Positions 18,053 to 26,835 of a DNA stretch of 64,000 bases are shown in pieces. A program made the translations under genes and the position numbers. The stretch spans positions 5,704,001 to 5,768,000 of the forward strand of contig NZ_CP061725.1 in assembly GCF_014764405.1 (NCBI RefSeq), written 5' to 3'. The DNA is from Micromonospora craniellae (lineage in GTDB: Bacteria > Actinomycetota > Actinomycetes > Mycobacteriales > Micromonosporaceae). How positions within the stretch are numbered: the stretch's first letter is position 1; every line of letters begins with the position of its first letter. The notes beneath the pieces were generated by a model that worked only from the letters and a program-made list of their open reading frames with translations, had not been told where the DNA came from and did no database searches.

Positions 18053-19782
18053 GGTGCGATCAGCCTCCATGCCGTCGCCGCCGTCAGTGCCTGCCAGTGC
18101 GTGGCGTAGCCGCCGTCGTGGGCGAGGAGTTCGTCGTGGGTGCCGCGCTCGGCGATCCGCCCGTTCTCGATGAAGAGGATCTGGTCAGCCTCGGTGATCG
18201 TGGTCAGCTGGTGGGCGATGACGATGACGGTGCGGTCACGCGCGAGTTCCTGGATGGCGGCGGTGACCAAGTTCCCGTTCTCGGCGTCGAGGGAGGCGGT
18301 GGCTTCGTCCAGGAGCAGTACCGGGGCGTCCTTGAGGAAGGCGCGGGCGAGCGCGACCCGCTGCCGCTCCCCGCCGGACAGGCGCGCACCGCCTTCACCG
18401 ACCTGGCTGTGCCAGCCTTCCGGGAGCGCGGCGATCACCTCGGTGAGACCGGACCGTGCGGCCACGTCATCGAGGTCGACATCGGTGGCGTCTTCGCGGG
18501 CGAGGCGGAGGTTGTCGGCCAAGGTGCCGGAGAACAGGTAGCTGTCCTGGAAGACCGGGGAGATCGCCCGGTGCAGATACTCGGCGCCGAGCCCGGTGAG
18601 CGGGACGCCGCCGAGGCGGATCTGTCCGTGCTGGGGGTCGAAGAACCGGGCGGCGAGCCGGATGATCGTCGACTTGCCTCCACCGGACGGGCCGACGATG
18701 GCAGTCGTGGTTCCCTGTGCCACTGTGAAGGTGATGTCGTGCAGGACAGGGGTGTCGTCGTAGGCGAAAGAGACGTGATCGAAGGCGAGCGTCGCGTCTG
18801 CCGGCGCCGTGGGCGTGACCGGTTCCGGCAGCGGCCTGGTGTCCAGGACGGCATCGGCGGCGTCCATCTGCGCCGCACAGATGCGGATGACGGTGGCGTT
18901 GGCGGCGACGTCGCCGAGGGGTGTGACGATCAGATTGATGACCGGGAGCGTGGCCAGCAGCGTCGCCAGCGCCACCGGATCGGTGATGCCTGCGGCAAGC
19001 GCGATGACCAGGGACAGCAGTGCGAGGAGAACGAGGCGGGCGATGAACCCGTTGACGATCAGCGGCGGTAGCACGAGCCACAACTGTCTGCGTTCGGCAC
19101 GGGCCTGCTCCTGGAGCGAGCGGTCGAACTGCTCGGCAGCGGTGCCCTGCCGCCCGAAGGTGCGCAGCACCGGCTGGGACTGGGCGAACTCCACCATCCG
19201 GTCGCTTGCTGCCGCCGTGGTTTCGTTGACTGCGGCATCGGCTCGCCGCCCGAGGCGTCCGGCCCACCAGAACACCACCAGCACGGCCGGAACGGCGGCG
19301 AGCGCCACCAGCCCGATCCGCCAGTCGACGACGATCAGCGTGACGATGAGCACGAGCGGGACCAGGATCGACCGCAGCAGGGCGGCGAGTTGACGGACCG
19401 GCAGGGCGAGGATGTCCATGACGCCCTTGCTCAACGTCAGTCCCAGCGTGCTCGTGTGCTCCGGGGTGAACCAGCCCAGTGGCAGCGTCGCGACGTGGTC
19501 ACCGAGCCGGTGGCGCAACCGGTCGAGGATGGTGCTGCCGACGTCGAATCCTTTTACCGTGGCCCGATAGTCGACGAGCCACGTCACCACGGCCGAGAGC
19601 GCGAAGCCGCCTATCCACCAGACCAGTTCCGCGTGAGTGCCAGTCAGCAGCGCTCGCACGATCGGGATCGTGAACGCCAGGGTGATCCCCTGCAGGAGGG
19701 TTGCGGCGATGATCCATCGCAGTTGACGACGCAGCAGGTGGGCCTGCTCGGGGCCGAGGTAGCGGGAGAGCCGACGGATCAT
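18049..19782 (-). CDS. ABC transporter, fused permease and ATPase (second half-transporter)
   Basis: 577 aa from ATG 19782, overlapping the preceding ABC gene by ATGA. It has an N-terminal exporter-type membrane domain with six segments, then an ATPase domain with Walker A GPSGGGKST, signature LSGGERQRVALARA, Walker B VLLLDEATASLD and an H-loop in VIVIAHQL. It is one half of a likely heterodimeric exporter of the type IV ABC fold, with the adjacent gene as partner. The architecture also fits siderophore or peptide transporters of the IrtAB type, so direction and substrate are open. Confidence 0.92.
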   Translation of the reverse strand: MIRRLSRYLGPEQAHLLRRQLRWIIAATLLQGITLAFTIPIVRALLTGTHAELVWWIGGFALSAVVTWLVDYRATVKGFDVGSTILDRLRHRLGDHVATLPLGWFTPEHTSTLGLTLSKGVMDILALPVRQLAALLRSILVPLVLIVTLIVVDWRIGLVALAAVPAVLVVFWWAGRLGRRADAAVNETTAAASDRMVEFAQSQPVLRTFGRQGTAAEQFDRSLQEQARAERRQLWLVLPPLIVNGFIARLVLLALLSLVIALAAGITDPVALATLLATLPVINLIVTPLGDVAANATVIRICAAQMDAADAVLDTRPLPEPVTPTAPADATLAFDHVSFAYDDTPVLHDITFTVAQGTTTAIVGPSGGGKSTIIRLAARFFDPQHGQIRLGGVPLTGLGAEYLHRAISPVFQDSYLFSGTLADNLRLAREDATDVDLDDVAARSGLTEVIAALPEGWHSQVGEGGARLSGGERQRVALARAFLKDAPVLLLDEATASLDAENGNLVTAAIQELARDRTVIVIAHQLTTITEADQILFIENGRIAERGTHDELLAHDGGYATHWQALTAATAWRLIAP

Positions 19783-21572
19783 CGCGGGTGTCCTTTCGTG
19801 GCGTTCTGGATCGCCGGAGGCTGTGCGCGGTCGGCCGGGTGCTGTGCGTGCCACAGCCGGTGATACGTGCCGCGCCGTTCGATCAGATCCCGGTGGGTGC
19901 CGTCCTCGACGATGCGGCCGTCGTCGAGGACGAGGATGCGGTCGGCGGCCTTGACCGAATCGAGTCGGTGGGCGATGACGATGATGGTCCGGGAGCGCTG
20001 GGAGACCAGCGCCGACAACCCGGCCTGGATGGCCCTGGCGTTCGCGGCGTCGGCGGCGGAGGTGGCCTCGTCGAGCACGAGCACCTCGGGGTCGAGCAGG
20101 AGCGCACGTGCGATGGAGACCCGTTGCGCCTCCCCGCCGGACAGTCGTGCATCGTCGCCGATGACGGAGTCGTAGCCACGCGGCAGTTCGAGGATGCGGT
20201 CGTGGATGCGTGCGGTCTTCGCCACCTGCTCGAGGTCGGCGAGCGAGGCGTCCGGGCGAGCCAGGGCGATGTTCTCCGCGACACTCATCCGTAGCAGGCG
20301 CACATTCTGGAACACGGCACCGACCGTGCGGAACAACTCGTCCGACGCCACATCGGGGAGGGGGACGCCGCCGAGGAGCACCCGGCCGGCAGCGGGATCG
20401 GCGTAGCGCAACACGAGCCGGGCCAGGGTCGTCTTGCCTGAGCCCGACGCCCCGACGATCGCGGTGACCGTACCGGGCTCGAAAGCCACGCTGACGTCGC
20501 GCAGCACCATCCGCGTGGTGTCGTAGCCGAAGCTGACCCGGTCGAACTCGATCCTCGACCCGTCGGGTAGGGACGGTGCGGGCGGCTCGGGAAGCTGCTC
20601 GGTGTCCAGGAGGTCGTGCAAGCGTGCGGCGGCACCGTTCGCCATCTGTAGTGCCATCACGTTCGAGGTCAGCACCGAGATCGGTCCGCCGATCCCCAGA
20701 CCGACGAGGGCGAACGGGATCACCTGGACCGGCTGCATCCAGCCGAGCGAGACGAACCAACTACCGAACACGAGCGTGAGCAGCAGCAGCGCCGCAGGCG
20801 CGACGGCCAGATTCGCGATCGTCTCCGGTGCGATCATCGGCCTGGCCCACCCGATGAAGAATCTGGTGAAACGATCCGACGCCGACCGATAGGCGGCACT
20901 CGCCCGTCCCGTCTGGCCGAACGTCTTGACCACGGGGATACCGTCGACGAACTCCACGACCGCACTGTTGACGTCTTCGAGCACCCGGCCGTACTCGGCC
21001 ATGTCCTTACCCATGCCCGCCAGCATCCGCCCGTAGATCACTATGAACACCGGCAACGGAACCAGCAGAACCAGCGCCAGCCGCCAGTCGACGACGAACA
21101 GGTAGGCGTACGCGGCGATCGGCGTGGCGACCGCGCCGGCAAGCTCGGCGTAGGAATGCGCCACCAGATGGTGCAGCGCGGTGACATCGTCCTGCATACC
21201 TTGCTTGACCCGCCCCGCACTGGTGTCGGTGAACCATCCCAGCGGTGCACCTCGGAGCCGCGCCGCCAACCTGCGGCGCAGAATCAGTGTCAGGTCGTTG
21301 TCCGCCAGGTGCGCGATCAGGTCCGCCGACGCCTTCAACACCAGACCCAGGCCCAGCAACACCAGGCCCGTGACCAGCACCGGCCAGATCCCGGGATCGC
21401 GGGCATCCGCGATCAGGCGTTCCGCGATGATCGCCCCCGTCACCAGCGGCGACAGCATCAACGCAGAGGCGATCGCCTGCACGACGATGACCACGATCAA
21501 ACGGCCCCGAACCGGCCGTAACAGGGTCGCCATCGGACTCGACGTCGACTCCCGGTCACTCCGTGACGGCAT
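19779..21572 (-). CDS. ABC transporter, fused permease and ATPase (first half-transporter)
   Basis: 597 aa from ATG 21572 (MPSRSDRES), preceded by AGAGGAG. Six-segment membrane domain followed by an ATPase with Walker A GASGSGKTT, signature LSGGEAQRVSIARA, Walker B VLVLDEATSAAD and H-loop VIVIAHRL. It is the first gene of a three-gene operon ABC-ABC-TetR coupled by ATGA overlaps. Both ATP sites of the predicted heterodimer look intact. Confidence 0.92.
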   Translation of the reverse strand: MPSRSDRESTSSPMATLLRPVRGRLIVVIVVQAIASALMLSPLVTGAIIAERLIADARDPGIWPVLVTGLVLLGLGLVLKASADLIAHLADNDLTLILRRRLAARLRGAPLGWFTDTSAGRVKQGMQDDVTALHHLVAHSYAELAGAVATPIAAYAYLFVVDWRLALVLLVPLPVFIVIYGRMLAGMGKDMAEYGRVLEDVNSAVVEFVDGIPVVKTFGQTGRASAAYRSASDRFTRFFIGWARPMIAPETIANLAVAPAALLLLTLVFGSWFVSLGWMQPVQVIPFALVGLGIGGPISVLTSNVMALQMANGAAARLHDLLDTEQLPEPPAPSLPDGSRIEFDRVSFGYDTTRMVLRDVSVAFEPGTVTAIVGASGSGKTTLARLVLRYADPAAGRVLLGGVPLPDVASDELFRTVGAVFQNVRLLRMSVAENIALARPDASLADLEQVAKTARIHDRILELPRGYDSVIGDDARLSGGEAQRVSIARALLLDPEVLVLDEATSAADAANARAIQAGLSALVSQRSRTIIVIAHRLDSVKAADRILVLDDGRIVEDGTHRDLIERRGTYHRLWHAQHPADRAQPPAIQNATKGHPR

Positions 21573-21663
21573 GCCACCGCTCCTCTCAGCGGTTGTTCGC
21601 CGTCCACACGCCCAGCGGTGAGCCCTCGACAGCGACGAGAACCGTTCTCGGCGCCGAGCTTGC

Positions 21664-21702
21664 GTTATGCGCATAACAAAAGTCAACGGTGTCACGTGAC
21701 AC
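21664..21702 (-). promoter_or_regulatory. Paired 14-bp palindromes upstream of the ABC-TetR operon
   Basis: GTTATGCGCATAAC (21664-21677) and GTGTCACGTGACAC (21689-21702) are both perfect palindromes, centred 25 bp apart. A minus-strand TTGACT (21681-21686) lies between them, so the first palindrome would occupy the promoter spacer. The first is the likelier TetR operator. They could instead serve the divergent gene at 21800. Confidence 0.65.
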
Positions 21703-21799
21703 AGGCCGTGCTGGCGCATGAGGCAGGCGTCACCTGCGACCCCACCGACCGGGTAACCCTGGGGGTGATCGGTCGGCACCGGAATGCCAGCATGACGGC

Positions 21800-22123
21800 A
21801 TGGATATCTACGAGGACGAGCGGACCGTGTCGCGGGCGGATCTGGCCGCGTGGCTGCGTCAGGTGGCGAGCCAGGTGGAGGCCGGGCAGGTCTTCTACGG
21901 TGCCGCCGGTGCCGTCGCCGTCGCCGACCAGGTGCACTGCGAGCTGGAGATCGAGCAGGAGGGCAAGGACGAGTACTCGATCGAGATCGAGTTCTCCTGG
22001 GTGAACCCGGCGGCCGAGGGGGAGAAGCCCGCGGCGGCCGAGGGGGAGAAGGCCGACGCGGAGAAGGCGGCGGCGACCGAGGCGGACGAGGAGCCGGAGA
22101 CGGAGTCCTCCGCGACCGCCTAG
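21800..22123 (+). CDS. Amphi-Trp domain-containing protein
   Basis: 107 aa small acidic protein. Residues about 1-70 match the amphi-Trp domain (SRADLAAWLRQVASQVEAG, then CELEIEQEG... IEIEFSWV); the tail is a low-complexity Ala/Glu/Lys stretch. The domain is widespread in archaea and actinobacteria and its function is unknown. It stands alone, divergent from the ABC operon. Confidence 0.85.
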   Translation: MDIYEDERTVSRADLAAWLRQVASQVEAGQVFYGAAGAVAVADQVHCELEIEQEGKDEYSIEIEFSWVNPAAEGEKPAAAEGEKADAEKAAATEADEEPETESSATA

Positions 22124-22244
22124 CGGCGCGCCGATCCCGTCCGGGGAGGGCCGCCGTGACCGGAGCGGGCGGGACGACCCGCCCGCCCGGCGACGCGGCG
22201 CGCCCTCGCCGATGGCACCGACCCGGGCCGCAGGGCCGCCCTGC

Positions 22245-22643
22245 TCACCGCAGCCGGCCGCGCCGCCCGAACCAGTCCCGCGAGACCCGGGTGTTCAGCG
22301 CCCACAGCACCCAGACCAGCAGGATCGCCCCGACGCAGGTGATCGCGCCCCAGAGGCCGAGCGAGGCGGCGGCCAGCAGGCCGGTCAGCGCGTACGCCGG
22401 ATAGGGCGCCCACTGGCGGCGGGCGGCCAGGGTGACCGCCACCAGCGTGCACGCCACGGCCATCACGGCGAAGAAGGCGGCGGCGCCGAGCGAGCCGCCG
22501 TCGACCACCGCCCGATGCGCGGTCGCCAACGCGAACAGCAGTGCCAGCACGGCGAACACGAGTACGGTGATCTGGACGGGTGTGGGCGTCGCGGGGTGTC
22601 GGAACGTGTCGCGGTAGCCGCCGTCGTGGGCTCGTCCGACCAT
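22245..22643 (-). CDS. Small hypothetical integral membrane protein
   Basis: 132 aa from ATG 22643. It has about four hydrophobic segments (VQITVLVFAVLALLFAL; GAAAFFAVMAVACTLVAV; YALTGLLAAASLGLW; ITCVGAILLVWVLWAL) and a short basic tail RGRLR. I do not recognise the family. The coding call rests on the clean hydrophobic pattern and frame bias. It is divergent from the Sua5/YciO gene, 84 nt away. Confidence 0.65.
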   Translation of the reverse strand: MVGRAHDGGYRDTFRHPATPTPVQITVLVFAVLALLFALATAHRAVVDGGSLGAAAFFAVMAVACTLVAVTLAARRQWAPYPAYALTGLLAAASLGLWGAITCVGAILLVWVLWALNTRVSRDWFGRRGRLR

Positions 22644-22727
22644 ACGGACAACGATGGGCGTCGACCCGCGACCGGAGTGGGCCACTGTCGCCAATGCGAC
22701 ACTTCCCGGCGGCCTAAGCTTCCCGCC

Positions 22728-23348
22728 ATGGCCAGGTACTTCGACGTGCACCCGGACAACCCGCAGCCGCGCATCATCGGTCAGGTGATCGACGTCGTCC
22801 GGCGAGACGGCCTGATCGCCTACCCGACGGACTCGTGCTTCGCGCTGGGCAGCCGGCTCGGCAACAAGGACGGCATGGACCGGATCCGGGAGATCCGCCA
22901 CCTCGACAGCGGTCACCACTTCACCCTGGTCTGCCGCGACTTCGCCCAGCTCGGCCAGTTCGTGCAGCTCGACAACGCGGTGTTCCGGGCGGTGAAGGCG
23001 GCCACCCCGGGCGGCTACACGTTCATCCTGCCGGCCACCCGGGAGGTTCCGCGCCGGCTGCTGCACCCGCGCAAGAAGACCGTGGGCGTACGCATCCCCG
23101 CGCATCCGGTCACCCGCGCGCTCCTCGACGAGTGGGGCGAGCCGTTGCTGTCGAGCACCCTGCTGCTGCCCGGCGACGACGAGCCGATGACCCAGGGCTG
23201 GGAGATCAAGGAACGCCTCGACCACGCCGTCGACGCGGTGGTCGACGCGGGGGAGTGCGGCACCGAGCCGACCACGGTGATCGACTTCTCGGACGGCGAG
23301 CCGGAGATCGTCCGGGTCGGCGCCGGTGACCCGACCCGTTTCGGCTGA
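22728..23348 (+). CDS. Sua5/YciO/YrdC-family (L-threonylcarbamoyladenylate synthase-like) protein
   Basis: 206 aa from ATG 22728. YrdC-domain fold: IAYPTDSCFALGSRLGNKDGMDRIREIRHL at about residues 30-58, then TPGGYTFILPAT and VGVRIPAHPVTRALL. It lacks the C-terminal Sua5 domain and matches the YciO subgroup better than the housekeeping TsaC/Sua5 that makes threonylcarbamoyl-AMP for tRNA t6A. YciO function is not settled, so a separate tsaC elsewhere is expected. Confidence 0.88.
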   Translation: MARYFDVHPDNPQPRIIGQVIDVVRRDGLIAYPTDSCFALGSRLGNKDGMDRIREIRHLDSGHHFTLVCRDFAQLGQFVQLDNAVFRAVKAATPGGYTFILPATREVPRRLLHPRKKTVGVRIPAHPVTRALLDEWGEPLLSSTLLLPGDDEPMTQGWEIKERLDHAVDAVVDAGECGTEPTTVIDFSDGEPEIVRVGAGDPTRFG

Positions 23349-23378
23349 GCACCTGCCGCCGGTGTCCCCGGGCCGCAG

Positions 23379-25397
23379 TCAGGGGCGGTGCCGCCGGGTG
23401 GCCGATGCCTGGCGGGTGGGGCGGCGCAGCACCGCGATCCGGTCGCCGCGGGTCTGCACCGACATCCGCCCGCCCGATCGGCGCCGCACCGTCAGGTCGA
23501 AGGTGCGCCCGCCGACCCGGACCCCCTCCAGCCGGAGGTCGGGCAGCCACGACGGCAGGTGCGGATCGAGCAGGATCGCCCGCAACGGCGCGGCCGGGCG
23601 CAGCGCCAGCAGCGCCTGCACGAGCGCGATGACCGCGCTGGCCGACCACGCCTGCGGGGAACAGGAGTCCGGGTAGACCCCGGGGTGCGGAAAGGTGTCG
23701 CGGGGCAGGCCACTGAGCACCTCGGGCAGGCGGTGCTCGGCGAAGAGGGCCGACGCCGCGAACGTCCCCTCGGCCAGCCGGTGCAGGTGGTCCCAGCAGC
23801 CGTACCGCGCGAGTCCGAGGCCGATGGTGCCGGCCTCGACCGGCCAGACACTGCCCCGATGGTACCTGAACGGGTTGTACGCCGGGTGCGCGGCGGAGAG
23901 CGTCCGGATGCCCCACCCGCTGAACATGTCGGGCGCGAGCAGCCGGTCGGCCACCATGGGCGCGATCCGGGTCGGCACGATCCCGGTGGCGAGCAGGTGG
24001 CCGTCGTTGGAGTTGACCGAGCGGACCGGCCGCCCGTCCGGGCCGAGGGCCATGGCGTAGCAGCCCCGGTCCGGCATCCAGAAGGCGCGGTGGAACCGGC
24101 GACGCAGGTCGCGCGCCCGGCGGAAGAGGCGGGCACCGACCGCAGGATGACCGGTCACCGTGAACGTCACGGCCGCGTGCCGCAGGGCGGCGTACCAGTA
24201 CGCCTGCAACTCGCTGGTCGCGATCGGGTTCGGCACCAGCCGGCCGTGCTCGTCGACCACCGCGTCGTCGGAGTCCTTCCAGCCCTGGTTCTTCACCCCG
24301 TTGCGGGAGCGGCAGTGGTACTCCAGGAAACCGTCGAGGTCCTCGTCGCCGAACCGGTCGAGCCAGTCCAGGGCGCGGCGAGCCGCCGGCAGCAGTTCGC
24401 GGACCGTGTCGAGATCGGCCGTCCAGGCGTAGTACTGACCGAGGAAGACGAGGAAGTCCGGTGCGGTGGACCAGTCGCCGTGGTAGTGCGAGAGCGGGTC
24501 GAGGCCGAGTGCCGACATCGGCCCCTGGCGCGCCTCGTGCAGCGGTTTGCCGGGTTCCTCGTCGCGCCAGTCGTCGATCCGCTGCCCGAGGTGCTCGGCG
24601 TTGAGCCGGAGGCTGTCGGCGAGCATCGTCGGGCCGGCCAGCAGGGCCTGCCACGAGGCGGTCATCGTGTCCCGCCCGAAGATCTCCTGGTAGATCGGCA
24701 GGCCGGCGATCGGCGCGGTCGGTCCGGCCGGCTCGCCGAGGGGCAGCCCGGCCAGGTCCTCCGCCGCACACCGCCAGGCCGCCGTCACATCGAAGTTGGC
24801 GCTGGTCAACTGGGTGAACACGCGTTCCAGTCGGGCGCGTGCCGAGCCGGCCATGTCACCGGAGTCGGTGAAGCTCGGTGGCGGCGCGACGAGCCGTTCG
24901 CCGTCGAAGACGGGCTCGACGAGGATCTCCACCTGCCGGCGCTCGCGGGACGGCAGCGCCAGGTCGACCTCGAAGCCGTCGTCGGCGTACCGGATCGGCT
25001 GGTCCGTCCGGACCCGGATCGCCACCGCCCGGTCCAGGCCGTCGCAGCGGTACGTCAGTCGCAGCTCCCGCTCCTTCGGGTCCCACCGGCGCTCGACCGC
25101 GCCGGACTGCACGCGCTGGCCCCGCTCGGCCTCGACGGTGTCCGCGAAGTCGGCGTCCAACTCGATCCGCAGCCGCAGGTCCAGCGGTACGTCGGCGTAG
25201 CTGAGCACGGCCAGCCCGGTCCGCAGCCCGGCCCCCACGAACCGCGCCACGGTGAGGTACGCCGCCCGTGAGGGCAGCTGGTCACCGGCGCCCAGCTCGG
25301 CGTACGACAGTTGGGTGTACCCCTTGGACGGTCGCGGTGCTGAACGGCACAGGTAGAGCAGGTCGGGGCGGACACGCAGGTTGCGGACCCGGTTCAT
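23379..25397 (-). CDS. Glycogen debranching-type amylo-alpha-1,6-glucosidase-like protein
   Basis: 672 aa. The region from about residue 200 is an (alpha/alpha)6 glycosidase domain: FGRDTMTASWQALLAGP, SHYHGDWSTAPDFLVFLGQYY, CRSRNGVKNQGWKDSDDAVV, NPFRYHRGSVWPVEAGTIGLG, then CSPQAWSASAVIALVQALL, all typical of bacterial GDE-C/MGH-type enzymes. The N-terminal beta domain is shorter than usual: the opening GDE_N_bis signature (GxTFxLSDxxGD...FDTRFLS) is missing. A run of nine G on the coding strand just before the ATG might hide a frameshift, but the SD-like AAAGGG supports this start. Substrate (glycogen, trehalose or another glucan) is uncertain. Confidence 0.85.
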   Translation of the reverse strand: MNRVRNLRVRPDLLYLCRSAPRPSKGYTQLSYAELGAGDQLPSRAAYLTVARFVGAGLRTGLAVLSYADVPLDLRLRIELDADFADTVEAERGQRVQSGAVERRWDPKERELRLTYRCDGLDRAVAIRVRTDQPIRYADDGFEVDLALPSRERRQVEILVEPVFDGERLVAPPPSFTDSGDMAGSARARLERVFTQLTSANFDVTAAWRCAAEDLAGLPLGEPAGPTAPIAGLPIYQEIFGRDTMTASWQALLAGPTMLADSLRLNAEHLGQRIDDWRDEEPGKPLHEARQGPMSALGLDPLSHYHGDWSTAPDFLVFLGQYYAWTADLDTVRELLPAARRALDWLDRFGDEDLDGFLEYHCRSRNGVKNQGWKDSDDAVVDEHGRLVPNPIATSELQAYWYAALRHAAVTFTVTGHPAVGARLFRRARDLRRRFHRAFWMPDRGCYAMALGPDGRPVRSVNSNDGHLLATGIVPTRIAPMVADRLLAPDMFSGWGIRTLSAAHPAYNPFRYHRGSVWPVEAGTIGLGLARYGCWDHLHRLAEGTFAASALFAEHRLPEVLSGLPRDTFPHPGVYPDSCSPQAWSASAVIALVQALLALRPAAPLRAILLDPHLPSWLPDLRLEGVRVGGRTFDLTVRRRSGGRMSVQTRGDRIAVLRRPTRQASATRRHRP

Positions 25398-25586
25398 CCC
25401 TTTCCCCCCCCCGGCCTACGGTGGACCCCGCGTGGCGACGGCAGCGACACGCGGGGTCGGCGGTCGGCGGTTCCTACCCCTTCACCGCCCGGGTACACCT
25501 GCCCGCTGCCTTCGCCCAGTACCCGCGTAGCTCGTCGCCGTCGGCGTGGTCGCCGCTGAGGCTCACCGACCACATGTAGACACTGT

Positions 25587-25608
25587 GTGTATAGCACGCG
25601 TGTATAGT
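25587..25608 (+). promoter_or_regulatory. PadR promoter/operator region with repeated GTGTATAG
   Basis: GTGTATAG occurs at 25587-25594 and 25600-25607, flanking a CACGCGTG palindrome. The second copy includes a TATAGT -10 hexamer (25603-25608) only seven bases before the ATG at 25616, so the mRNA should be leaderless or nearly so. PadR regulators usually bind such AT-rich repeats in their own promoter. Confidence 0.55.
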
Positions 25609-25615
25609 GGCGTTC

Positions 25616-26146
25616 ATGTCTGTCGGTTACGCCCTTCTGGGTCTGCTGGAGCGGGGCCCGCGACACGGTTACGACCTGAAGCGCTCCTACGACGACCAGT
25701 TCGGTCGCGGTCGGTCGCTGCACTACGGGCAGGTCTACGCCACGCTCGCCCGCCTGCTCAAGAACGGTCTCGTCGAGGTCCGGTCCGAGCCCGGCGAGGG
25801 ACCGGACCGCAAGCGGTACGCCATCACCGAGGCCGGCGTCACCGACGTCGAGCATTGGCTGGCCCGGCCGGAGCAGCCCGAGGTCTATCTGCAGAGCAAG
25901 CTCTACACCAAGGTCGTCCTGGCGCTGCTCACCGACCGTGACGCGGCCGACCTGCTCGACGTGCAGCGCGCCGCCCACCTGGGGCAGATGCGGGAGCTGA
26001 CCCACCGCAAGCTCGCCGGTGACCTGGCCGACCAACTCGTCTGTGACCACGCCCTGTTCCACTTGGAAGCCGACCTGCGTTGGCTGGAGCTGACCGCCGC
26101 CCGGCTGGACCAGCTCCGCGCGCAGGTGCGAGAGGAGACGCGATGA
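25616..26146 (+). CDS. PadR-family transcriptional regulator
   Basis: 176 aa from ATG 25616 (a GTG at 25607 in frame is less likely). The N-terminal winged helix MSVGYALLGLLERGPRHGYDLKRSY and wing (GRVxxTL-like GQVYATLARLLKNGLVEV, KRYAITEAG) are classic PadR; the C-terminal helical domain mediates dimerisation. It overlaps the ABC ATPase gene by ATGA, so it co-transcribes with the efflux-type ABC genes and probably represses them until an inducer binds. Confidence 0.92.
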   Translation: MSVGYALLGLLERGPRHGYDLKRSYDDQFGRGRSLHYGQVYATLARLLKNGLVEVRSEPGEGPDRKRYAITEAGVTDVEHWLARPEQPEVYLQSKLYTKVVLALLTDRDAADLLDVQRAAHLGQMRELTHRKLAGDLADQLVCDHALFHLEADLRWLELTAARLDQLRAQVREETR

Positions 26147-26835
26147 CCCCCGGAACGGACGCCCCGCTGCTGGAGGCGGAGGACCTGGTCAAGACGTTCG
26201 GCGCCACCCCGGCGCTGGACGGTGCGTCGCTGCGGGTGCACGCCGGTGAGGTGCTGGCCCTGATGGGTCCGTCGGGCTCCGGCAAGTCCACTCTGCTGCA
26301 CTGCCTGGCCGGGATCGTCGCGCCGAACTCCGGCCAGGTCCGGTACGCCGGGCAGGACGTGGTCGCCATGTCGGACCAGCGTCGCAGCGCGCTGCGACGT
26401 ACCGAGTTCGGGTTCGTGTTCCAGTTCGGGCAGCTCGTGCCGGAGTTGACCTGCCTGGAGAACGTGGCGCTGCCGTTGCGGCTGACCGGCGTACGGCGAC
26501 GGGAGGCGGCGCGACGCGCGAGCGACGCGCTGGCCCAGCTGGAGGTCGGCGACGTGGCGGACAAGCGCCCCGGCGAGGTCTCCGGTGGCCAGGGCCAACG
26601 GGTGGCGGTGGCCCGTGCGCTGATCACCGGCCCTCGGGTGATCTTCGCCGACGAACCCACCGGCGCGCTCGACTCGCTCAACGGCGAGCGCGTGATGCGG
26701 CTGTTCGTCGAGGCGGCCCGGCAGACCGGCGCCGCGGTCGTGCTCGTCACGCACGAGGCGCGGGTGGCGGCGTACTCCGACCGGGAGGTCGTGGTGCGGG
26801 ACGGGAAAATCCGTACCCCGGAGCACGTCCGATGA
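26143..26835 (+). CDS. ABC transporter ATP-binding protein (MacB/LolD type)
   Basis: 230 aa. Walker A GPSGSGKST (about residues 42-50), Q-loop in FVFQFGQLVPELTCLENV, signature VSGGQGQRVAVARAL, Walker B VIFADEPTGALDS, H-loop VLVTHEA. This is the LolD/MacB ATPase class that energises FtsX-type permeases. It is coupled by ATGA on both sides, to padR and to the permease gene. Confidence 0.93.
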   Translation: MTPGTDAPLLEAEDLVKTFGATPALDGASLRVHAGEVLALMGPSGSGKSTLLHCLAGIVAPNSGQVRYAGQDVVAMSDQRRSALRRTEFGFVFQFGQLVPELTCLENVALPLRLTGVRRREAARRASDALAQLEVGDVADKRPGEVSGGQGQRVAVARALITGPRVIFADEPTGALDSLNGERVMRLFVEAARQTGAAVVLVTHEARVAAYSDREVVVRDGKIRTPEHVR

